Source: JAYSYM01 sp964543475 (lineage in GTDB: Bacteria; Bdellovibrionota; Bdellovibrionia; Bdellovibrionales; JAMPXM01). From it: a DNA stretch of 64,000 nucleotides. Of this stretch, positions 1 through 6,911 are shown one piece after another. A program made the position numbers and the translations under genes. The notes beneath the pieces are model-generated. The model had not been told where the DNA came from. It did no database searches and saw only the letters and a program-made list of their open reading frames with translations. Location: NCBI GenBank assembly GCA_964543475.1, contig CAZIYJ010000008.1:1-64000 (forward strand). The letters run 5' to 3'. Positions within the stretch are counted from its first letter, which is position 1. The number at the start of each line of letters is the position of its first letter.

Positions 1-216
1 TGCAAACTTAAGTCGGGTTCAAGAGCCCCTGCCAATTTGTGACTGAATTAGTAGGTAAGCGATGACGGAACTAAACGAAAGCAGAGTAAAGCAAACACAC
101 AACGTGTTCAAAAACCAACGGTGCTAATGACGGCACTCTTCGATGAATTTCCTGGTAGGTCAGAGAGATCATACGAAGCGAGATAAGGACGATTCGCCTA
201 ACTTTAGGGGGCCCAC

Positions 217-1047
217 ATGGGTTTACGTATTTCGACGAATGTTGCTTCTTTGGCTGCTCAACGCTCACTTGCTGGTTCACAGCGTGAAATCGGAAAGAGC
301 TTTGGTCAGTTATCATCTGGTAGCCGTATCACAAAATCGGCTGACGATGCTGCTGGCTTATCAATCTCTGAAAATATGAAATCACATATTCGCGGTGCTG
401 GACAAGCTCAGCGTAACGCGAACGACGCTATCTCAATGGTTCAAGTAGCAGAAGGTGGATTGAGTGAAATCTCTAACATCGTTACTCGATTCCGTGAATT
501 AGGTGTTCAAGCAGCCTCAGACACTATCTCTGATGTTGAAAGACAGTTTGTCGATAAAGAAGTTCAACAATTAAAACAAGAAGCTGATCGTATCGCAAAC
601 ACGACTCGATTTGGCAAAGTTCAACTTTTAAATGGTGAATCTGGTGGATTCGATTTCCAAGTTGATATTAATAATACAGAAGATGACCGAATTAGTTTCG
701 ATGCTTCTAAGCAAGTTGCGACACTCGATGCAATGGGCCTAGAGTCGATCGACTTCTCGGACAAAGAAGGCGCACGTTCTGCACTTTCAAAACTTGATGG
801 CGCACAACAAATGGTGAACGGTCACCGTGCAACACTCGGTGCTCTACAAAGCCGATTGAATTCAACATCTGATAACTTGGGTGTGTCGATTGAGAACTTG
901 TCTGCAGCTAACTCACGAATTCGTGACACAGATGTAGCGCAAGCAACTGCTGATCTAACTAAAAATCAGATCTTGTTGAACGCTTCAACTTCGACTCTCG
1001 CTCAAGCTAACCAAGCTCCAATGGGCGCGATGAAGTTAATCGGTTAA
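217..1047 (+). CDS. fliC: Flagellin
   Basis: This is the filament subunit, exported by the flagellar type III system and polymerised outside the cell. The 276-residue protein opens with the typical MGLRISTNVASL and carries the conserved N-terminal D0/D1 helices (LSSGSRITKSADDAAGL near residues 31-48, EGGLSEISNIVTRFRELGVQAA near 85-105). The C-terminal D0/D1 part has SRIRDTDVAQATADLTKNQI near 230-250. The middle is very short, so the surface domains D2/D3 are essentially absent, as in other small flagellins. The start is preceded by a G-rich stretch (AGGGGG at 206-211). flaG, fliD, fliS and a fliT-like gene follow on the same strand. Identification is secure; whether other flagellin copies exist lies outside the window. 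Confidence 0.96.
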   Translation: MGLRISTNVASLAAQRSLAGSQREIGKSFGQLSSGSRITKSADDAAGLSISENMKSHIRGAGQAQRNANDAISMVQVAEGGLSEISNIVTRFRELGVQAASDTISDVERQFVDKEVQQLKQEADRIANTTRFGKVQLLNGESGGFDFQVDINNTEDDRISFDASKQVATLDAMGLESIDFSDKEGARSALSKLDGAQQMVNGHRATLGALQSRLNSTSDNLGVSIENLSAANSRIRDTDVAQATADLTKNQILLNASTSTLAQANQAPMGAMKLIG

Positions 1048-1052
1048 TCTAG

Positions 1053-1198
1053 GAAGCCAAGCTCTCAAGGCTTGCTTCTTCGCCCCTGGTAAATAACCAG
1101 AGAGGCATCTACAGCCCAATGCTAATGCTGCTTAGGTCGATGATAGCAGGGGCGATGTGGCAAGCTAAAGGTTACTAAGGCGGAGCTCCTAATCCGCC
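1053..1198 (+). other. Structured intergenic region after flagellin (possible ncRNA or 3' UTR)
   Basis: The stretch between fliC and flaG is full of paired sequence. I see a 9-bp hairpin with one bulge (1053-1062 with 1070-1078), a CTGGT/ACCAG hairpin (1086-1090 with 1096-1100), an 8-bp long-range pair CGCCCCTG/CAGGGGCG (1081-1088 with 1147-1154; it shares bases with the previous hairpin, so these two are alternatives), CAGC/GCTG (1112-1115 with 1127-1130), and GGCGGA/TCCGCC (1179-1184 with 1193-1198). There is no convincing reading frame. It could be a structured 3' UTR that stabilises flagellin mRNA, a small RNA, or a riboswitch-like element before flaG. No known motif is recognised. Confidence 0.5.
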
Positions 1199-1199
1199 G

Positions 1200-1243
1200 G
1201 TACCCGACCTACCCGAAAGAGCGCTCGCTCTTTCGGGCGGTAC
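1200..1243 (+). terminator. Long hairpin, probable terminator or processing site after fliC
   Basis: A perfect 12-bp inverted repeat (CCCGAAAGAGCG at 1212-1223 and its complement at 1226-1237) sits inside an outer 5-bp pair GTACC/GGTAC (1200-1204 with 1239-1243). The T-run after it is missing, so intrinsic termination may be weak; it may instead be a transcript-stabilising hairpin between fliC and flaG. Confidence 0.55.
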
Positions 1244-1317
1244 TTAAGAAGAGTCGAGGTCTTGAAGTGAGACACTCCCTCTAATATCCCTCTCTTGATA
1301 TGCCGAAGAGTACTTCG

Positions 1318-1686
1318 ATGGATATCAAATCTGTAGTTCGACAAATCATTCCACTTACCGGCAAGGTGCAGGCTCCTGAAAAGCCAACGACCACCGTTGA
1401 GACAAGTGATCGAGATGCGAACGGACAAAGTCCAAATCAAGGTGATGAAGGCAATCGCCACCTCTCAAAAGAACAAATCGAAGAAGCTGTAAAGTTCCTC
1501 GAAAACTTAGACGGTGTGAAAAACAACGGTTTAAAAATTCGTATGGAAACCAACGATGATGTGACTGTCGTCTACATCGAAGATCGTGACGGCAAAGTTG
1601 TTCGAAGAATTCCGACCTCTGAACTCAGTCTCTTGAATCGAGACAGTGCTCGCAAGAACGGTCAGCTCCTCAATAAAGCCGGCTAA
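1318..1686 (+). CDS. flaG: FlaG family flagellar protein
   Basis: A 122-residue FlaG-like protein, a family linked to control of flagellar filament length; its biochemical role is not settled. The C-terminal half has the family pattern: KEQIEEAVKFLENL, then a beta-rich stretch with VTVVYIEDRDGKVVRRIPTSELSLL. I start at ATG 1318 (MDIKSVVRQIIP) because GAAGAG lies about 10 bases upstream; an in-frame ATG at 1300 has no Shine-Dalgarno. It sits between fliC and fliD, the usual place for flaG. The N-terminal third is polar and probably disordered. Confidence 0.88.
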   Translation: MDIKSVVRQIIPLTGKVQAPEKPTTTVETSDRDANGQSPNQGDEGNRHLSKEQIEEAVKFLENLDGVKNNGLKIRMETNDDVTVVYIEDRDGKVVRRIPTSELSLLNRDSARKNGQLLNKAG

Positions 1687-1856
1687 ACCTCTAGGCTAGA
1701 TTGTCGCTCTCTCTATTACCGTCAAAATTCTTACGCCACGATTAATCAAATCGATTTTACCCTAGCTACGGCTCAGGATAAAAATGGTCCGGTTCATTTT
1801 ATTGACTCACTGTTCAACTCCTGAATTTGAGAAACTAAATGAAGGAGAACAGTGAC

Positions 1857-3230
1857 GTGGCAGGCATTAGCTTTGGTGGAATAAATACAGGATTACCGCC
1901 GAACCTCGTTGAGCAAATCATCGAGGCGGAAAAGCAGCCTATTAAAACTATGCAAACTGCTAAAGGGAAATCCGAAAGCAAGTTGAAGTTAGTCACTGAT
2001 CTCGAAGCTAAAGTTGGTGACATCAGAAAGGGATTAAGTGAACTCGCAAGTGCTCGTGGTTTTAGTGACATTAAACTTACTTCTGGCGATCCAAATATTC
2101 TTAGCGGCACAGTTGACCCCGGCTCTTCTAAGCCAGGGAGCTGGAACCTTGAGGTCGTAAAGCTTGCTGAAAAAGCCGGTGCAATGACAAATGGCTTTCC
2201 AGATAAAGATAAAACTCAAATCGGTATTGGCTATTTCAAGTTCAAAACTCCTGAAGGTACGAAAGAAGTTTACGTAGATAAAAAGTCGAACACGCTTGAT
2301 GGTGCAGCTAACGCCATTAATACAGCACGCGTAGGAGTAAGAGCTTCGGTCGTCAATGACAGAAAAGATCCAGATGCACCGTTTAAGCTCATGCTGACGG
2401 CTGACGGTACAGGTGCAGATCAAAACATTACATATCCAACTCTCTACTTCCTCGATGGCGATCAAGATCTTTACTTAGATACGGAACGTCAGGCGAGTAA
2501 CGGTGTTGTAAAAGTTGATGGCTTCGAATTTGAAATTCAAGACAATACACTCAAAGACGTCATACCAGGAGTTACGCTTGAGCTTAAGCAAGCAACGCCA
2601 GGCAGAAATGTTAACGTCACAGTAAAAGAAGATTTAGAAGTCGTTAGCGGCAAAGTTAAAACTTTTGTTGATTCAATGAACGGCGTACTTGGTTTTATTC
2701 AGCAGCAAAACGCTCTAACAAAAGAATCTGACACATCTCAAACTCTCGGTGGGGATGGGCTTTTAAGAAGTATCGAGCTACGGCTTCGTAACTTGATTCA
2801 AAATCCTCAGTACGGGACTGGTGGATCAATTAAGCAGTTGGCCCAGCTAGGGATCGGATTCAATCGAAACGGTCTTCTTGATTTCGATCAAAAGAAATTT
2901 GATGGAGCACTTGCTTCTAAACCGCAAGACGTCCAGGCATTCCTGGTCGGCGATGGTTTTAGCACGGGTTTTATAAGTTCGGTCAAGCGAGAGACTTCGA
3001 CCATGCTCAATCAAGCATTTGGTCCGCTCGCAAACCGAAAAAAAGGTCTCTTGCAAAAAATCGAGCAAGCAGATCAACGAATTGAAACAAAAGAAAAGCA
3101 ACTTGTACGAAGAGAAGAACAGTTGCGTGCAAAGTTTGCTCGCCTAGAAGAGACAATGTCTCGACTAAAGGGCCAAGGGGCCGCGGTGGGCGCGATGCAA
3201 AGCGGAATGCCGACGTTAACACAAGGTTAA
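1857..3230 (+). CDS. fliD: Flagellar hook-associated protein 2 (filament cap)
   Basis: FliD forms the cap at the filament tip under which flagellin folds. The N-terminal part shows the family pattern (GISFGGINTGLPPNLVEQII, then EKQPIKTMQTAK), and the C-terminal region is a long coiled coil (KKGLLQKIEQADQRIETKE, REEQLRAKFARLEETMSRL) that ends as usual near MQSGMP. The protein is 457 residues. I choose GTG 1857 because AAGGAG (1842-1847) lies 9 bases upstream; an ATG at 1839 would place that Shine-Dalgarno inside the gene. Translation from GTG starts directly with the conserved block. fliS follows 58 bases downstream. Confidence 0.93.
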   Translation: MAGISFGGINTGLPPNLVEQIIEAEKQPIKTMQTAKGKSESKLKLVTDLEAKVGDIRKGLSELASARGFSDIKLTSGDPNILSGTVDPGSSKPGSWNLEVVKLAEKAGAMTNGFPDKDKTQIGIGYFKFKTPEGTKEVYVDKKSNTLDGAANAINTARVGVRASVVNDRKDPDAPFKLMLTADGTGADQNITYPTLYFLDGDQDLYLDTERQASNGVVKVDGFEFEIQDNTLKDVIPGVTLELKQATPGRNVNVTVKEDLEVVSGKVKTFVDSMNGVLGFIQQQNALTKESDTSQTLGGDGLLRSIELRLRNLIQNPQYGTGGSIKQLAQLGIGFNRNGLLDFDQKKFDGALASKPQDVQAFLVGDGFSTGFISSVKRETSTMLNQAFGPLANRKKGLLQKIEQADQRIETKEKQLVRREEQLRAKFARLEETMSRLKGQGAAVGAMQSGMPTLTQG

Positions 3231-3288
3231 ATGATTTTTATTTTTGATTTGGACTGTAAAAGCGAACTAGGGAACCGAAGAGAAACTA

Positions 3289-3696
3289 ATGAAGAACGCG
3301 TACCAAAAATATAAAGCAACTTCGATTCAGAGCGCTAGCCGCGAGAAACTTCTTTTGATGATGTACGAAGGCGCCATCAAGTTCGTGAAACTCGCGCTCA
3401 CTGCGATTGAAAAGAAAGACATTGCAGGCCGAGGCGAAAACATTGGCCGTGCTTTCGATATCGTTCTTGAGCTGAACAACACTCTTGATCACAAAGTCGG
3501 CGATGGCGAACTGGCAAAGCAGCTCGAGCAGCTCTACATGTTCATCACCGATCAATTTACCAAAGCAAATATAAATAACGATCCAAAGCCCTTACAAGAG
3601 GCTTTAAAAATTCTTGAAACGCTTTACCAAGGCTGGAAACAGGCGGTTGAGCAAATCAAGAAGTCTGAAGAGAAAACGATTTTAAAAGTAAAATAA
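3289..3696 (+). CDS. fliS: Flagellar export chaperone FliS
   Basis: FliS binds the C-terminal end of flagellin in the cytoplasm and stops it polymerising before export. The 135-residue protein has the family start (YQKYKATSIQSASREKLLLMMYEGAIKFVKLA) and the following helices (LELNNTLDHKVGDGELAKQLEQLYMFI, then a region ending LETLYQGWKQAVEQI). It lies directly between fliD and a FliT-like gene, the typical order. Size and motif order are normal for the family. Confidence 0.95.
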   Translation: MKNAYQKYKATSIQSASREKLLLMMYEGAIKFVKLALTAIEKKDIAGRGENIGRAFDIVLELNNTLDHKVGDGELAKQLEQLYMFITDQFTKANINNDPKPLQEALKILETLYQGWKQAVEQIKKSEEKTILKVK

Positions 3697-3739
3697 ACAA
3701 CCGGACTGCAACTGGGAACGAACGCGATCAGGAGGATCG

Positions 3740-4165
3740 ATGGAAAAGCTACTTAACCTGATGACAGAGAAGAACCACTACTTAGAGAAGTTCTACTCGC
3801 TCAACGCCGAGGAACTCGTCAATTTTGGGGACGGGAACTACGAAAACGTTGAGTCGTTCTATCGCGCTCGCGACAAGATCCTCGATCTCATTCGTACAAT
3901 CGATGAAATGATTGATGCTGAAGCAAAGATTACAGCGGTTCCGCTGAAAGCTGATGCAAAAGCTGATGTCGAAAAACTACTCGCAAACAAAGACGAGTGG
4001 GTGACTGCGATTCTCTCTCAAGATCTCCAAGTTCTTTCTTGGATCGAGACTGAGAAATCAAACATCATCAAAGAACTTCAAGTCGTCGGCAAAGCGAAGA
4101 AAGCAGTATCGGGTTATCACAGTGGTAATCGTCCGACTGCAACAAAGGTCGACGAAGAAGCCTGA
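3740..4165 (+). CDS. FliT-like flagellar chaperone candidate
   Basis: A 141-residue, mainly helical, soluble protein with no signal peptide or membrane segment. It has no motif I can name with certainty. Position after fliS, length and the pattern of an N-terminal helix pair (LLNLMTEKNHYLEKFYSLN) fit FliT/FlgN-type export chaperones, which diverge strongly in sequence. A strong Shine-Dalgarno, AGGAGG, stands a few bases before ATG 3740. A terminator follows at 4223-4255, so this gene closes the filament operon. Function is inferred from context. Confidence 0.8.
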   Translation: MEKLLNLMTEKNHYLEKFYSLNAEELVNFGDGNYENVESFYRARDKILDLIRTIDEMIDAEAKITAVPLKADAKADVEKLLANKDEWVTAILSQDLQVLSWIETEKSNIIKELQVVGKAKKAVSGYHSGNRPTATKVDEEA

Positions 4166-4222
4166 TGAAGTGATGAAGACATGAAGTCATGCTGGATGAA
4201 GGCATGACGGAAGAAGTTAGAA

Positions 4223-4255
4223 GGGAACTGGAGACGGTTCCCTTTTCTTTTTTTC
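4223..4255 (+). terminator. Rho-independent terminator of the flagellar filament operon
   Basis: GGGAAC (4223-4228) pairs with GTTCCC (4237-4242) across an 8-base loop and is followed by a T-rich run (TTTTCTTTTTTTC). It ends transcription after the FliT-like gene. Confidence 0.88.
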
Positions 4256-4508
4256 TGGAGAATTTCCGCGCCGCGCGGAATGCGACATTCGGATCTCTAT
4301 TTTCCCATATTGATTTAATTGCTTAATTCGTAGGGATCTATTTTGCAAGATCCCTAAAGGCTATCCCGCTGCTTTTTAACTAGATAAAAATGATTTGTTT
4401 ACATAGTGATGCACCGACATCGGGTCATAGATGTACCGACCTCAGTTCAAGTGTCCCTAGTTAAGGATTTTGGTGAGAGCAAATTAAAATCTGAGCGAAA
4501 ATACATTT
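4256..4508. other. Intergenic region before the XRE genes, with two inverted repeats
   Basis: This gap between the terminator and the first XRE gene holds no convincing gene. It contains a perfect 7-bp inverted repeat with a 3-base loop (TTCCGCG/CGCGGAA, 4264-4280) and a second, 9-bp one (4331-4356, listed separately). The rest is AT-rich and probably carries the promoter for the regulator genes, but no box can be fixed with confidence. Confidence 0.5.
4331..4356. promoter_or_regulatory. 9-bp inverted repeat, candidate operator upstream of XRE gene
   Basis: TAGGGATCT (4331-4339) and AGATCCCTA (4348-4356) form a perfect inverted repeat with an 8-base spacer. Centre-to-centre spacing of about 17 bases suits a dimeric HTH protein, and an XRE gene starts about 150 bases downstream. 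There is no T-run, so an operator is more likely than a terminator. Autoregulation is an inference. Confidence 0.4.
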
Positions 4509-4712
4509 ATGAGATCACAGCTATCATCGATTCTAAAGTCCGCACTAAAAAAAGCGAATATTGGAGTTCCGACATTATCAAAGCGAACGGGAGTGCCGCG
4601 GCAAACAATTGCAAATTGGATTGCAGGCCAAAGCCCACAAAATCTCGATGATGTTCGAACAATAGCGAATTATTTTTCGATGACTATCGACGAGTTGTGT
4701 TTTGGCAGCTAA
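4509..4712 (+). CDS. Small XRE-family HTH transcriptional regulator
   Basis: A 67-residue single-domain protein consisting only of a Cro/C1-type helix-turn-helix. The helices are seen in LKSALKKANIGVPTLSKRTG, VPRQTIANWIAG and QNLDDVRTIANYF, with the recognition helix around residues 30-40. It ends in DELCFGS, a common XRE tail. It should bind DNA as a dimer. A 9-bp inverted repeat upstream is a possible target. The Shine-Dalgarno is weak. A second XRE gene follows about 90 bases downstream. Targets are unknown. Confidence 0.82.
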   Translation: MRSQLSSILKSALKKANIGVPTLSKRTGVPRQTIANWIAGQSPQNLDDVRTIANYFSMTIDELCFGS

Positions 4713-4801
4713 ACTTTACCGGAGCCGAAGCGATCTAAGCTCGAAGAGTATAGCGATGAAATTAATGCAGGAATTTTTGAAGCAGTGCTTCGGAGGATGA
4801 A

Positions 4802-5080
4802 GTGAGATCTCATCAGCTATGTAAAGAATTAAAGCTTCGTCGGATTCAAAAGCAGATGACTCAAAAAGATTTAGCTAAAAAATTGGGATATCAGTCCTCC
4901 CAATTTGTTTCGAACTGGGAACGCGAGCTTTGCAATCCTCCGTGGGAGATCCTCCCACTGATCTGCAGACTTTTAGGGGTTTCGCAGAGCCGCGCAACTG
5001 CTATGGTTCTATCAGACCTTAGAAAGAGACTAGATAGCAGTTTTAGGAAAATTCAATTGAATCGCTCGCAGCGGAAATAG
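4802..5080 (+). CDS. XRE-family HTH transcriptional regulator
   Basis: A 92-residue protein with a Cro/C1 HTH: LCKELKLRRIQKQMTQKDLA, then KKLGYQSSQFVSNWERE, and a closing helix ILPLICRLLGVS. A basic C-terminal tail follows (RKRLDSSFRKIQLNRSQRK). The start is GTG 4802, preceded by GGAGG at 4792-4796. It lies just upstream of the sigma-54 driven cluster but is separated from it by about 150 bases. Whether the two XRE proteins act together is not shown by the sequence. Confidence 0.82.
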   Translation: MRSHQLCKELKLRRIQKQMTQKDLAKKLGYQSSQFVSNWERELCNPPWEILPLICRLLGVSQSRATAMVLSDLRKRLDSSFRKIQLNRSQRK

Positions 5081-5230
5081 ATTCGCGACAGACCAAGGTC
5101 TTGCGTCTGATTAATTCGACTCAGTCAAAGATCTGACGAAGACTCCCGGCATTAAGTCAAAGTCCTGTCGACTAAACCCTCGAATTTTCGATCAAAACAA
5201 ATAAGTTTCCGCTCGCGCCAATTCTTAACA

Positions 5231-5246
5231 TGGCACTTTGGTTGCT
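5231..5246 (+). promoter_or_regulatory. Sigma-54 (RpoN) promoter of the TPR/glycosyltransferase cluster
   Basis: TGGCACTTTGGTTGCT matches the -24/-12 consensus TGGCAC-N5-TTGCW, with GG and GC separated by exactly 10 bases. The expected transcript start is about 12 bases after the GC, near 5257, which leaves a short leader with the Shine-Dalgarno GAGAGGG before ATG 5284. This also rules out the longer frame starting at 5230. Confidence 0.85.
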
Positions 5247-5283
5247 TTCTCTCTCTGTGTTCACTTCGAAAAGAGAGGGTTAC

Positions 5284-6285
5284 ATGTCAGGTCTAGAGTC
5301 GAGTCGAGAATTTTATATCCCAATCATGCAGTCAGCTACTCAACCAATTCCGCAAGCAGCTCCTCAGAAAAAAGAATCTGCTCCAACCAAAGACGTTTCA
5401 CATCTTTTAAAAAACGCGATTCTCTTGGCGCGAAACAATGAACATCAATTAGCGATGAACTTGCTTCGGACAGCTTTGGCTCATAAGCCAAACGATCGCG
5501 TTGCCTTAAAATGGTTAGGCTATTGCTTCAAAGAAACCGGAAAGCTTCAAGAAGCAATTCGATGCTTCACTGCCTTCGATGAGCAGATCGTTGATAGCGA
5601 CGTTCTCTTCTTTGTTTCTGAGTGCTACTACTTGCTAGAAAAAGATCAAGTTGCAAGCCAAGGTTACATCGAGCTTCTTTCGCGAGTTGATATCGCTGAA
5701 GAGCGTCGATTTGAAGCTTACAAAAATCTAGGTAATATCTACGTTCGTGCCGGTGACTTTGACGCTGCTGAAGAATGCTACGACAAAGCTTACACGATCA
5801 ATCCTTCTTCGGATGTGTTGATGGTGAATTACGGAACTCTCGAAATTCAAAGAGAGAATTTGTCTGCTGCGATTGAGCGATTCCGCCAGGCCGTACAGCT
5901 AAAGCCAAGCAACGATAAAGCTTGGGTTGGTTTAGCAATGGTTCATCGTCATATGGGTGACCTAGAGCTTTCGCAAGCTAACATCGAGCGCGCACTCGAC
6001 ATCAATCCTAAAAATCGCACGGCTTTAAACATCATTATCGAATGGGAAGCGGCGACTAATAGTTTCAGCTCTTCAATCACGAGACTTCAGCAGTATCTTT
6101 CGATTGAGAGCGAAGATGCTGAAATGGCATTTGCCCTTGCGAAAATCTTTGCCCATTCAAACCGAATAGATGACGCAAATTTAGAAATGTCTCGAGTGCT
6201 TGCATTAGACCCAGCCATTGAAGGCGGACTACAGCTCATGGCTGTACTGCACAATGAAAAAACGAGAAGGATCTTAACTCGATGA
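5284..6285 (+). CDS. TPR-repeat protein, first gene of sigma-54 cluster
   Basis: A 333-residue cytoplasmic protein made mostly of tetratricopeptide repeats, a protein-protein interaction fold. Clear units are AYKNLGNIYVRAGDFDAAEE, KAWVGLAMVHRHMGDLELS and KWLGYCFKETGKLQEAIRCF; the first 35 residues are Pro/Ala-rich and likely disordered. The start is ATG 5284 because GAGAGGG lies just upstream and the sigma-54 promoter at 5231-5246 excludes an earlier start. Its stop overlaps the next start (ATGA), so the two are translationally coupled. It could act as a scaffold presenting a protein substrate to the glycosyltransferases encoded downstream; that is inference. Confidence 0.87.
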   Translation: MSGLESSREFYIPIMQSATQPIPQAAPQKKESAPTKDVSHLLKNAILLARNNEHQLAMNLLRTALAHKPNDRVALKWLGYCFKETGKLQEAIRCFTAFDEQIVDSDVLFFVSECYYLLEKDQVASQGYIELLSRVDIAEERRFEAYKNLGNIYVRAGDFDAAEECYDKAYTINPSSDVLMVNYGTLEIQRENLSAAIERFRQAVQLKPSNDKAWVGLAMVHRHMGDLELSQANIERALDINPKNRTALNIIIEWEAATNSFSSSITRLQQYLSIESEDAEMAFALAKIFAHSNRIDDANLEMSRVLALDPAIEGGLQLMAVLHNEKTRRILTR

Positions 6286-6911
6286 TCGAAGCGGCGTACG
6301 CCAAGAACGGCAGCCTTATTCATCTCAAGGATGGAAAATATCTTGCATCAAGTTTCGATCCTCAAAAGGAAGCCGAAGCATGGTGGAGATCTAGCCAAAG
6401 GCTAACAAAGTACGCACGTACTTTGTTTGTTTTAGGGCTTGGATCGGGATTTCATATTGAAGTCGCACGTCGAGAAATGCCCGATACCAAGATCGTAGTG
6501 ATTGAAATCGATCAACAGTTGATTGATCTATTTAAAGCAAACTCAAATGAACTAAAGAACACTGAAATTATTTGCGAAGCCGATTGGCGCAAGCTCTTTC
6601 AACATTCGTCTATTAGCGGTGGAGTTCAAGATAAGTACGCGGTGCTCTTGCATCCGCCATCATTAAGTGTCGAAAAAGAATACTTCGCAAATGCCTACAA
6701 ATTTTTACTTGCTCGATCAGTTGAAGGTCTTTTTGCATTGCTAAAAACTCGGCCCGATCTTCTATCAGAACTTGATGAAGCCAAACTTGCTGATCTCGCA
6801 CGGACGGGCGATGCAGTGACCATTCGAACACTGACCAGTTCGATGAAGACAACTGCTTACCTAAATGAAAATCGCCGAATCTGGAAAGTATTGGAAGATT
6901 TAATCGCATGA
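6282..6911 (+). CDS. Maf N-terminal-like (Rossmann fold) protein
   Basis: A 209-residue protein with a Rossmann-type motif, VLGLGSGFHI (residues 50-59), followed by an acidic strand end, VVIEID (72-77). This resembles the N-terminal part of motility-associated factor (Maf/DUF115) proteins, which modify flagellin, and also SAM-dependent methyltransferases. The rest of a full Maf protein is absent, so it would be a stand-alone version. It overlaps its neighbours by 4 bases on both sides (ATGA), so it belongs to one operon with the TPR and GT9 genes. A methyltransferase role is the main alternative. Confidence 0.78.
   Translation: MIEAAYAKNGSLIHLKDGKYLASSFDPQKEAEAWWRSSQRLTKYARTLFVLGLGSGFHIEVARREMPDTKIVVIEIDQQLIDLFKANSNELKNTEIICEADWRKLFQHSSISGGVQDKYAVLLHPPSLSVEKEYFANAYKFLLARSVEGLFALLKTRPDLLSELDEAKLADLARTGDAVTIRTLTSSMKTTAYLNENRRIWKVLEDLIA

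Noticed and set aside
1..216. Sigma-28 or sigma-54 promoter for fliC
   Set aside because: No box with acceptable spacing could be fixed; the best sigma-54-like match at about 132 lacks the -12 GC, and the sigma-28-like match near 8-38 has the wrong spacing.
1053..1198. c-di-GMP (GEMM) riboswitch after fliC
   Set aside because: The characteristic GCAAAGCC-type core and the GGGUUACCG tail are absent.
4264..4280. TTCCGCG/CGCGGAA inverted repeat as a fourth HNH palindrome
   Set aside because: It shares only TTCCG/CGGAA with the HNH palindromes and has a different spacer; likely chance or a hairpin.
4406..4651. 81-residue plus-strand frame beside the first XRE gene
   Set aside because: It overlaps the HTH gene in another frame and has no recognised content or ribosome site.
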